From NCBI RefSeq assembly GCF_036788415.1, contig NZ_DAIQNN010000016.1, forward strand, positions 1 to 53,709: a stretch of 53,709 nucleotides of DNA. Reading direction: 5' to 3'. Position numbers and translations under genes: made by a program. Shown here in pieces: positions 46,359 to 53,035 of the stretch (within the stretch, counting starts at the first letter, position 1; every line of letters starts with the position of its first letter). The stretch comes from Rubrimonas sp036788415 (GTDB lineage: Bacteria > Pseudomonadota > Alphaproteobacteria > Rhodobacterales > Rhodobacteraceae). Under the pieces are notes generated by a model. The model was not told the DNA's origin. It did not search any database and saw nothing but the letters and a program-made list of their open reading frames with translations.

Positions 46359-48047
46359 TCACGCCCCGACCACCTTGACGGAGGTGTTGGGCTCGAGCCG
46401 CACCACCGGGTTCTTCGCGAGATGGGACAGCACCACGTCCCAGATGGCGGGGCCCTCGGTCCCCTGGTTCACCGATGCCCAGCCCGCCACGACGTAGTCG
46501 CGCGAGGCCTCGATGGGCTCGCCGGTCTTGAGAAGCGTCATCTCCGAGATGCGGCTGCCCATGGGCGCATGGATGTCGATGGCGTAGCCCATGCCGCCGA
46601 CCCGGACCATGTCGCCGCCCTGCTGGTAATAGGGATCGACGTTGAACAGGTTGTCGGCCACGTCCTCCATCACCTCGCGCAGCGTCGCGCCGCTCATGCT
46701 CAGGCGGTAGGCGGCCGGATAGGTCATGGCGGTGGCGTTGTGGATGTCCTCGACCGTGATGTCGTCGCCCGGCAGCAGCGAGGTGCCCCAGCGGAAGCCC
46801 GGCGACAGCGCGATCTCGGCGTCGCGCTCTGCCAGCAGCGCCTCGCAGATCAGGTCGTCGAAGGTGCCGTTGAAGTTCCCCCGGCGGTAGAGCAGCGACT
46901 CGGTGCGCCCGACCACGCGGCCGAGCTCCGCCTCGTGGGGCGCGCGCACCTCGTCGATCAGCGCCGCCATCTCCGGGTCGGGCGCGATCACGTCGGCAAA
47001 GATCGGGATCAGGCGCGACCGCCAGCCCTTCACCTCGCCCCCCTGCACGTCGAGATCGAGCGAGGTCAGGAACTTGCCCTGCGAGCCCGAGGCGATGACC
47101 AGCGTGCGGCCGACGATCACCGGCTCGGGAAGCGCGTCGTGGGTGTGGCCGGTGAGGATCACGTCGATGCCCGGCACGCGGCCCGCCAGCTTGCGGTCCA
47201 CGTCGAAGCCGTTGTGCGACAGCAGCACGACGACTTGGGCGCCGGCGTCGCGGGCCTCCTGCACGCGGGCGGCCACGACCTCCTCGCGGATTCCGAAGGA
47301 CCAGTTCTCCATCATCCAGCGCGGGTTGGCGATCGGGAGATAGGGGAAGGCCTGCCCGATCACCGCGACCTGCACGCCGCCGCGGTCGTACATGCGCCAC
47401 GCCTCGAAGGCCGGCTCGTCCCATTCGGCATCGAAGATGTTGGCGCCGAGGAAGGGGAAGGGCAGGCTCTCCACCAGCTCCTTCACGCGGTCCGTGCCGT
47501 AGGTGAACTCCCAGTGGCCGGTCATGGCGTCGGGGGCGAGCAGGTTCATCGCCGCGACCATGTCGGCGCCCTGCGTGAGGTTGGAGGTGTAGCTGCCCTG
47601 CCAGGTGTCGCCGCCGTCCAGCAGCAGCACGCCCCCCGGCCGCTCGGCGCGCAGGCGCTTCATCACGGTCGCCACGCGGTCGAGTCCGCCCATGCGCCCA
47701 TAGGTCCGGCCCAGCGCCTCGAAATCGGGGTAGGTCAGCGCATAGGCCTGAGGCGAGCCCGGCTCGATGCCGTAGAGCTTCAGGAAATCCGCGCCCGTGA
47801 CGTGCGGGGGCAGGCCCGTCGCCTCGCCCACGCCGAGGTTGATCGACGGCTCGCGGAACCATACCGGCTTCAGCTGGGCGTGGATGTCGGTGATGTGCGC
47901 GATGGTGACGTTGCCGAACGGCGCGGCGTCCAGCAGGTCGGCCTCCGTCAGCCGCTGCTGGGCGAGCGCGCGCAGCGGCACGCCGCCCAGGCTTCCGGCC
48001 AAGGCGGCGCCGGCCGCCAGAATGTGGCGTCTGTTCAGCTTCATCAT
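46359..48047 (-). CDS. soxB: SoxB, thiosulfohydrolase
   Basis: 562 residues with a Tat leader (KLNRRHILAAGAALAGSLG). 5'-nucleotidase-like di-manganese enzyme: HITDIHAQL (Asp54, His56), LDGGDTWQGS, TGHWEFTYG, LSHNGFDVDRKLA and LTGHTHDALPEP. Hydrolyses the sulfonate from SoxYZ-bound thiosulfate as sulfate in the periplasm; hallmark gene for Sox-type thiosulfate oxidation. 59 bases downstream of soxX. Confidence 0.97.
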   Translation of the reverse strand: MMKLNRRHILAAGAALAGSLGGVPLRALAQQRLTEADLLDAAPFGNVTIAHITDIHAQLKPVWFREPSINLGVGEATGLPPHVTGADFLKLYGIEPGSPQAYALTYPDFEALGRTYGRMGGLDRVATVMKRLRAERPGGVLLLDGGDTWQGSYTSNLTQGADMVAAMNLLAPDAMTGHWEFTYGTDRVKELVESLPFPFLGANIFDAEWDEPAFEAWRMYDRGGVQVAVIGQAFPYLPIANPRWMMENWSFGIREEVVAARVQEARDAGAQVVVLLSHNGFDVDRKLAGRVPGIDVILTGHTHDALPEPVIVGRTLVIASGSQGKFLTSLDLDVQGGEVKGWRSRLIPIFADVIAPDPEMAALIDEVRAPHEAELGRVVGRTESLLYRRGNFNGTFDDLICEALLAERDAEIALSPGFRWGTSLLPGDDITVEDIHNATAMTYPAAYRLSMSGATLREVMEDVADNLFNVDPYYQQGGDMVRVGGMGYAIDIHAPMGSRISEMTLLKTGEPIEASRDYVVAGWASVNQGTEGPAIWDVVLSHLAKNPVVRLEPNTSVKVVGA

Positions 48048-48106
48048 GTCCTCGCGTCGTCGGGCGGGCCGCGGCGGGGCTCAGACCCAGCGCACGGCCC
48101 GGTGGG

Positions 48107-48724
48107 TCACTTGTTGACCGGGCTGTCGGGGTGCAGGAGCATGGCCACGAAATCGCGGACCTGTTCCGGCGTCAGGAAGCCGTTGGCGCCCATGCGCGGC
48201 ATCTGCGAGCAGGGCAGCACCGACTGGGCGTTGAAGATCTTCTCGTAGGTCGCCTTGATCCGCTCGTCGGTCAGCGGCTCGAGCGTGCCGTAGCCGGTCA
48301 GGCTCGGCCCGAGATTGCCGTAGGCGACCTCGTCGGGGGCGAGCTGGTGGCACGCGTAGCAGTTTCCGCCGACCACCCGGTCCGGGTTGTCGCGCATCCG
48401 GCCGCCATAGCCGTTGTTGGCCTCCTTCATCCCGGCCTGCCAGTCGCCCATCAGCACGCCGTCGGCGGGATAGACGATGTTGGCCTTCTCGCGGGCGAGG
48501 ATGGCCTCGTGGATGTCGTCGGGGGGCAGGTCGCGGTACTGCGTGCAGGCCGCCATGGTCTCGTCCTGGTCCACCCGGGCCTGCAGCTCGGGGGACAGGT
48601 CCGGCCAGGCCGCGGCGATGGCCGCGGCGACCGTCTCGGGGGCGATGGCGACCGGGGTGATCGGCTCGGCCAGCGCGGGGGCGGCGAAGGCGGCGGCCGC
48701 GGCGGCGAGGGTCAGGCTGCGCAT
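48107..48724 (-). CDS. soxX: SoxX, monoheme cytochrome c subunit of SoxAX
   Basis: 205 residues from ATG 48724. Signal peptide ends near APALA; one heme motif NCYACH (Cys122, Cys125, His126) and the Met ligand region LPCSQMPRMG. Cys60 and Cys172 could pair. Forms SoxAX with SoxA, which links thiosulfate oxidatively to SoxYZ. Unusually it follows soxA and precedes soxB, whereas in Paracoccus soxX heads soxXYZA. Confidence 0.92.
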   Translation of the reverse strand: MRSLTLAAAAAAFAAPALAEPITPVAIAPETVAAAIAAAWPDLSPELQARVDQDETMAACTQYRDLPPDDIHEAILAREKANIVYPADGVLMGDWQAGMKEANNGYGGRMRDNPDRVVGGNCYACHQLAPDEVAYGNLGPSLTGYGTLEPLTDERIKATYEKIFNAQSVLPCSQMPRMGANGFLTPEQVRDFVAMLLHPDSPVNK

Positions 48725-48738
48725 GTGTCCGGTCCCTC

Positions 48739-49545
48739 TCAGCGCTTCAGGCCGGGGACGGCGAGCTCGGCCCCCTCGGCGTTCTTGGCCATGTAGGTGA
48801 TCAGCGCGATGGTGACGTCCGAGCCCCAGGCCACGTCCGGCATGCGCATCTGCCAGTAGCAGTCCCACATGCGGTGCTGCATGGTCCGCACGCTCTCGTG
48901 GCTGACGCGGTAGGTCGGCCAGGTCGTCATGGGCACCGCCGCGCCTTCCGGCGTCAGCAGGTTCGGCAGGTCCTGCAGGCGGATGCGCGCGCCGGTGTTG
49001 CTGTGGCAGGTGGCGCAGGAATAGTCGAGCGTGCCGGCGCGGCGGAAGAACATCGCCTCGCCCAGCGCGTAGGCCTCCTGCTCCTTGGGATGCGCGAGCG
49101 GCGCCTGGATCGGCAGGCCCTCGGACTTCGAAGCGACATAGAGCACGAGCTGCTCCATGTCGGATCGCCCGCCGCGCTTGGAGAAGGCGCCCTTGGCGGT
49201 CTCGGCCATCGGGATGCCCTGAAGCGTCTCGCGGCACCAGCCGATGCGGGTGTCCACGTCCATGACGCGGCCCGCGTCCTCGAACCAGCGCGGCATCTGC
49301 GCGAAGGCCCCGTCGACGACGCCCGCGCCCAGCCCGAGATCGCAGCCCTCGAGCGTGGCATTCTTCGGTCCGGCGGGCGTCTGCCACAGCGCCTCGCCGG
49401 CATCCGCGGCCAGATAGCCCGGATTGGCGAAAGGGTCGGACAGCATCTGCTTGTAGACTTCCAGGTCGTCGGCCTGAGCGGCGGATCCGCCGACCGCCAT
49501 GGCGAGGCCCGCCATGGCCCCGACCGCGCACTTGGGTGCGAGCAT
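48739..49545 (-). CDS. soxA: SoxA, catalytic cytochrome c subunit of SoxAX
   Basis: 268 residues with signal peptide (cleavage near AAQA). A single heme motif, SCATCH (Cys177, Cys180, His181), and the conserved Cys229 in MWDCYWQMRMPD, the modified axial Cys ligand of the active heme. The N-terminal cytochrome domain has no CxxCH; Cys68 (LEGCDLG) and Cys104 (IGWCRET) remain, as in monoheme SoxA proteins where a disulfide replaces the first heme. soxX begins 14 bases downstream. Confidence 0.94.
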   Translation of the reverse strand: MLAPKCAVGAMAGLAMAVGGSAAQADDLEVYKQMLSDPFANPGYLAADAGEALWQTPAGPKNATLEGCDLGLGAGVVDGAFAQMPRWFEDAGRVMDVDTRIGWCRETLQGIPMAETAKGAFSKRGGRSDMEQLVLYVASKSEGLPIQAPLAHPKEQEAYALGEAMFFRRAGTLDYSCATCHSNTGARIRLQDLPNLLTPEGAAVPMTTWPTYRVSHESVRTMQHRMWDCYWQMRMPDVAWGSDVTIALITYMAKNAEGAELAVPGLKR

Positions 49546-49598
49546 AGAAACCTCCCCACGGGTCCGCGCTGGGGCGGCCCGGCGTTATTGTCAGCAAC

Positions 49599-49625
49599 GG
49601 CAGAGCGCCCTGCCCCCGCGGGGGC
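49599..49625 (-). other. GC-rich hairpins between soxZ and soxA
   Basis: Two overlapping structures in the 96-base soxZ-soxA gap: ggcag/ctgcc (49599-49603, 49610-49614) and the perfect 14-base palindrome gcccccg-cgggggc (49612-49625). No T-run. They may protect the soxYZ part of the message and allow more SoxYZ carrier than enzyme, but chance folding in GC-rich sequence is possible. Confidence 0.35.
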
Positions 49626-49641
49626 GGGACGCGAAGGCGTG

Positions 49642-49968
49642 TCAGCCGACGGTCACGGTCTCGGTGGTGGTGACCGTGGTGCCCTCGTCGTCCGTCCAGG
49701 TGAACACCAGGTCGCCGGACTGCGGCAGCGCCGCGCTGAACTCGAGGTAGGGGTTGGCCGAAAGCGACGGCTCGATGTCGGCCCCGAACACAAGCTGTCC
49801 ACCGAACTCGCAGGTGAACTTGTTGATGATCATGCGCGGGATCGGGTTGCCGGCGCTGTCCTTGCGCAGGCCCGATTCCATCGGGTGGCTGATCAGCGTC
49901 TTGATGGTGAAGATCTCGCCGGGAGCGGCGGTCTTGGGAACCCGGATGCGGGGCTTTGCAGCGGCCAT
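49642..49968 (-). CDS. soxZ: SoxZ, subunit of the sulfur carrier SoxYZ
   Basis: 108 residues, no signal peptide; SoxZ is exported bound to SoxY. Immunoglobulin-like fold with family signatures: PRIRVPKTA at the start, IKTLISHPMESGLRKDSAG, NKFTCEFGGQLVF and SANPYLEF. Its single Cys is structural. 25 bases after soxY. Confidence 0.97.
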   Translation of the reverse strand: MAAAKPRIRVPKTAAPGEIFTIKTLISHPMESGLRKDSAGNPIPRMIINKFTCEFGGQLVFGADIEPSLSANPYLEFSAALPQSGDLVFTWTDDEGTTVTTTETVTVG

Positions 49969-49993
49969 GGTGTCTCTCCTGTCCTGAAAGGGC

Positions 49994-50440
49994 TCAGCCG
50001 CCGCAGCCGCCGATGGTCACCTTGACCTCGCTCTGGTCCATCCAGACCGAGCCGTCGGACATCTTGGCGATGGCCATCATGTTCTGCGTCTTGGCAAGGC
50101 GCACCCGGGTGGTCGCCGCCGCGCTGCCCGCCAGCGGCGAGAAGCGGAAGGTCGCGACCGTCGGGCTCGGGTTGCCCGTGGCCAGCAGGAGGACCTCCGC
50201 GACGTGGTCGCCATCGGTCATCGGGCTCTCGACCGAGATCGACACCGGCACCGAGTTGCCGTTCTCGGCGATCTCCGGGGCGGTCAGCGTGATGCGGCCC
50301 GCCTGCGGCGCGGCGCCGCCGGTGAAGGCGGCGACGACCGCGTCGGCGTCGGCGGCGGCGAAGGCCAGCTTCGGCGCGACCGCGGCGAAGGCCGCCGCCC
50401 CCGATGCCAGCCCGAAAGTCTGCCGTCTGGTGAAGTTCAT
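49994..50440 (-). CDS. soxY: SoxY, sulfur-substrate carrier
   Basis: 148 residues from ATG 50440, preceded by an AGGAGAGG ribosome-binding site. Tat leader (TRRQTFGLASGAAAFAA) and the invariant C-terminal swinging arm GGCGG with Cys146, on which all Sox intermediates are carried as thioesters/persulfides. First gene of the soxYZAXBCDEF unit, with a 216-base gap upstream that has an inverted repeat. Confidence 0.97.
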   Translation of the reverse strand: MNFTRRQTFGLASGAAAFAAVAPKLAFAAADADAVVAAFTGGAAPQAGRITLTAPEIAENGNSVPVSISVESPMTDGDHVAEVLLLATGNPSPTVATFRFSPLAGSAAATTRVRLAKTQNMMAIAKMSDGSVWMDQSEVKVTIGGCGG

Positions 50441-50591
50441 GGGCCTCTCCTCTCGTTGGGCCCCGGCGCGGGGCGCATGTCGGCCGTTGCCGGCCGGACC
50501 GGCGGAGACCGTCGCTTCGGGACCCTCGCGCGGGCGACCCTTGGTTTCCTCTGCCGGCGGATTTTTCAGGCCGGTCTGGCTTGTTGAAGGG

Positions 50592-50620
50592 ACGCTACGC
50601 GGAGATTTGACGTCGATCAA
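50592..50620 (-). promoter_or_regulatory. Candidate promoter of soxYZAXBCDEF
   Basis: On the minus strand TTGATC (50620-50615), 17-base spacer, TAGCGT (50597-50592). It is about 150 bases upstream of soxY and directly downstream of the inverted repeat, suited to repression by a protein bound there. Matches to the consensus are modest. Confidence 0.4.
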
Positions 50621-50626
50621 GTCATT

Positions 50627-50644
50627 CATGCAGATTTCTGCATG
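50627..50644. promoter_or_regulatory. Inverted repeat in the soxW-soxY gap, candidate SoxR operator
   Basis: catgcaga, tt, tctgcatg: perfect 8-base arms, starting 12 bases after the soxW stop. Lies just upstream of the candidate soxY promoter. In Paracoccus-type systems SoxR binds upstream of the first structural gene in exactly this gap (soxW-soxX there). The element shares ATTCA ... TTCT ... ATGT bases with the soxV-soxS region. It could alternatively be a weak terminator hairpin of soxVW, but no T-run follows. Confidence 0.5.
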
Positions 50645-50656
50645 TGACAAGTTGGA

Positions 50657-51247
50657 TCACTCGGACACCAATGCGCCCGACGCCCGCATCTCGTTGATCT
50701 TGCGGGCATGCCAGGCTTGGAAGTGCTCCTCGCCCTCGTAGCCCTTCTCGCGCACCCACTGGAACATGTGCAGGAAGGTCAGTCGCCCGAAGGCGCCGGG
50801 CATCACCGCCACCGCCGCCTCGGCCGCCGTGCCGCCCTCCGGAGCCTCCTCGGGCATGAACAGCATGGTCGGCGTGAAGATCACCGCCCAGCGCCGCGCC
50901 GCGGTCTTCTCCGTAAGGCTGCGGCCGTCGAGGTCCGTCACCTCCTCGTCGCCGAACAGGTTGACCTGCACCACCATGAAGTTGTCGCGGATGTAGTCGC
51001 GCACCTCGGGCCGCGAGAGGATCTCCTCGTGCATCTTGGTGCAGTAGATGCAGCCGCGCTGCTCGAACACGAGCACGAGGCGCTTTCCCTGTTCGCGCGC
51101 CGTCTCGATGTCCTCGCGCACGTCCTTGAAGGTGAGGGCGAACCAGTCCTCCTTGTGCAGCCCGTCCTCGCCGATCGTGGCGGCGGCGGCGGGCGCGGTG
51201 AGCGCAAGGGAAAGGCCGAGGGCAATAAACAGGCGTCGGGTGGTCAT
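50657..51247 (-). CDS. soxW: SoxW, periplasmic thioredoxin
   Basis: 196 residues. Signal peptide (LFIALGLSLALTAPAAAA), thioredoxin fold with active site RGCIYCTKMH (Cys66, Cys69). Receives electrons from the membrane protein SoxV and is thought to keep Sox proteins, above all SoxY, in a reduced state. 16 bases after soxV. Confidence 0.93.
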   Translation of the reverse strand: MTTRRLFIALGLSLALTAPAAAATIGEDGLHKEDWFALTFKDVREDIETAREQGKRLVLVFEQRGCIYCTKMHEEILSRPEVRDYIRDNFMVVQVNLFGDEEVTDLDGRSLTEKTAARRWAVIFTPTMLFMPEEAPEGGTAAEAAVAVMPGAFGRLTFLHMFQWVREKGYEGEEHFQAWHARKINEMRASGALVSE

Positions 51248-51263
51248 GGGCTTCGTCCTCCGG

Positions 51264-51995
51264 TCAACCGATGGTGGCGAAGGCGGGGAAGGTGTCGAGC
51301 AGCCACTGCGCGATGGCCGACATCGAGCCTGTCATGAACAGCACGCCCGTGACCACCAGCAACCCGCCCATGGCCTTCTCGACCTTGGGCAGATGCCGCA
51401 TGAAGCCGCGCGCCGCGCCCATGAAGCGCCCGGCGAATGCCGCCGCGAGCACGAAGGGCAGCCCGATCCCGAGCGAATAGACCGCGAGCAGCCCCGCGCC
51501 GCGCCATGCCGTGTCCTCGGTCCCGGCCACGAACAGGATCGCGGCGAGCACCGGCCCGACGCAGGGCGTCCAGCCAAAGGCGAAGGCGAGGCCCAGCACA
51601 TAGGCCCCGAGCAGCCCCGGCGGCCTGCGCGCCACCTCCACCCGCGCCTCGCGGAACAGAAGGCCGATGCGGAACACCCCGAGGAAATGCAGCCCCATGA
51701 TCGCGATCATCACCCCCGCGACGATGGACAGCACGTCGAACCATTGCGCGATGGCCTGGCCGATCAGGCTGGCCGTGGCCCCCAGCGCCACGAACACCGT
51801 GGTGAAGCCGAGCACGAAGGCGATGGCCGACCGCACCAGCCGCAGCGACAGGTCGCGGTCGCCCCCGTCCCGGATCTCCTCGACGCCGACGCCGGCGAGG
51901 TAGCACATGTAAGGCGGCACGATGGGCAGGACGCAGGGCGACACGAAGGACAGCAGGCCCGCGAGGAACGCCCCGCCCGTGCTGACGTCGAACAT
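51264..51995 (-). CDS. soxV: SoxV, CcdA-type membrane electron carrier
   Basis: 243 residues from ATG 51995, six hydrophobic segments. The two redox cysteines are in SFVSPCVLPIVPPYMCYLAG and FGWTPCVGPVLA, the internal repeat of CcdA/DsbD. Passes reducing power from cytoplasmic thioredoxin to periplasmic SoxW (and perhaps SoxS). First gene of the minus-strand unit, divergent from soxS with 102 bases between. Confidence 0.94.
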   Translation of the reverse strand: MFDVSTGGAFLAGLLSFVSPCVLPIVPPYMCYLAGVGVEEIRDGGDRDLSLRLVRSAIAFVLGFTTVFVALGATASLIGQAIAQWFDVLSIVAGVMIAIMGLHFLGVFRIGLLFREARVEVARRPPGLLGAYVLGLAFAFGWTPCVGPVLAAILFVAGTEDTAWRGAGLLAVYSLGIGLPFVLAAAFAGRFMGAARGFMRHLPKVEKAMGGLLVVTGVLFMTGSMSAIAQWLLDTFPAFATIG

Positions 51996-52029
51996 GCCGC
52001 CTCCCCCGCGCCCCGCAGCCTCTGCCGGC

Positions 52030-52080
52030 CGCTTGCGACGCTGGACATATTCAAGCCGTTCTATGTAACTTTCGCAAGCG
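52030..52080. promoter_or_regulatory. Nested inverted repeats in the soxV-soxS gap, candidate SoxR operator
   Basis: Outer arms cgcttgcga (52030-52038) and tcgcaagcg (52072-52080), 9 bases perfect. Inner arms ACATA (52045-52049) and TATGT (52062-52066). The two repeats are nearly concentric (centres within half a base). They occupy the centre of the 102-base divergent promoter region. SoxR of related bacteria binds this soxS-soxV gap, so these are the likely binding sites. Confidence 0.6.
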
Positions 52081-52097
52081 CCATCGGAGACACGCCC

Positions 52098-52493
52098 ATG
52101 CGCCCGTTCGCCGCCCTGCTGTCGCTGCTGCTCCTGCTGTCTGCCCCGCCCATGCTGCGGGCCGAGGGGCCGCAGGACATCGCAGCGCCGGATGGCGGCT
52201 TGCGCCTCGTGATGATCGAGCGCGAGGGCTGCGTGTGGTGCAAGCGCTGGAAAGCCGAGATCGGCCCGATCTACGCCGCCACCGAGGAAGGGCGTCGCGC
52301 GCCGCTGCGCATCGTCGACGTCACGCGGGGCTGGCCGGCCGAACTGGCTGCCTATGCGCCCGAACGGATGACGCCGAGCTTCCTGCTGCTTCGGGGCACG
52401 GAGGAGATCGGGCGGATACGCGGCTATCCGGGCGAAGATTTCTTCTGGGGGCTGCTCGGGCAGATGCTCGGTCCGCCGCCGTTCCCCCCTTGA
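52098..52493 (+). CDS. soxS: SoxS, periplasmic thioredoxin
   Basis: 131 residues from ATG 52098. Signal peptide with a long hydrophobic run (ALLSLLLLLSAPPMLRA) and thioredoxin-type active site EREGCVWCKRW (Cys45, Cys48). In Paracoccus SoxS reactivates SoxYZ by reducing a mixed disulfide. Encoded divergently to soxVW and followed by soxR. Confidence 0.92.
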   Translation: MRPFAALLSLLLLLSAPPMLRAEGPQDIAAPDGGLRLVMIEREGCVWCKRWKAEIGPIYAATEEGRRAPLRIVDVTRGWPAELAAYAPERMTPSFLLLRGTEEIGRIRGYPGEDFFWGLLGQMLGPPPFPP

Positions 52494-52595
52494 TCGGGGC
52501 CGCGATGCGTCCCCGTTGCGCTGCAACAAGAAAATGCGGATGATCGGTCCGGGCGTCCCGTGCCCCCCGTCGCGCTCCCGAGGAGCCCTTGGTCC

Positions 52596-52952
52596 ATGGC
52601 GCTCCCCGCGCTCAGCCAGAACCCGACCGCCGCGGAAGTCGCCGCCCTGATGGCGCATGCGCGTCACGCCAGCGACCTGTTGAAGGCGCTGTCGCACGAG
52701 ACCCGGCTGGTGATCCTTTGCATCCTGGCACGCGGCGAGCGTTCGGTCTCGGAACTCGAGGACATGCTGGCCATGCCGCAGGCGGCTGTCTCCCAGCAGC
52801 TTGCCCGCCTGCGCATCGACAATCTGGTGACCACCCGACGCGACGGACGGAACATCTACTACACGCTGGCGGAAGGCGAGGTGACGCAGGTCATCGCCGC
52901 GCTGTATTCCCTGTTCTGCGATCCCGGCTGCGACGGCGTCGCCGCCGAGTGA
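52596..52952 (+). CDS. soxR: SoxR, ArsR-family repressor of sox genes
   Basis: 118 residues from ATG 52596, chosen over an upstream GTG because a GAGGAG ribosome-binding site precedes it. Winged helix-turn-helix with LKALSHETRLVILCILARGE, recognition helix AAVSQQLARLRIDNLV and wing RRDGRNIYYTL. Cysteines 42, 108 and 112. Cys42 and Cys108 have the same 66-residue spacing as the two sensor cysteines reported for the sulfide-responsive repressor SqrR (41 and 107), so per-/polysulfide sensing is likely. No metal-binding ELCVCDL motif. Controls the divergent sox promoters. Confidence 0.93.
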   Translation: MALPALSQNPTAAEVAALMAHARHASDLLKALSHETRLVILCILARGERSVSELEDMLAMPQAAVSQQLARLRIDNLVTTRRDGRNIYYTLAEGEVTQVIAALYSLFCDPGCDGVAAE

Positions 52953-53035
52953 CCGGGCGTCGAGGCCGCCCCGACATGGACGCCGCGCGCCATCGGGCGT
53001 AGCGTGGCGAAAACATGGCATGGGAGGCGACGCCG

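Noticed and set aside
45058..47862. Apparent giant fusion of soxC to an N-terminal 509-codon extension
   Set aside because: The extension is an out-of-frame reading of soxB with no protein features; SoxC has its own GTG start and Tat signal at 46335.
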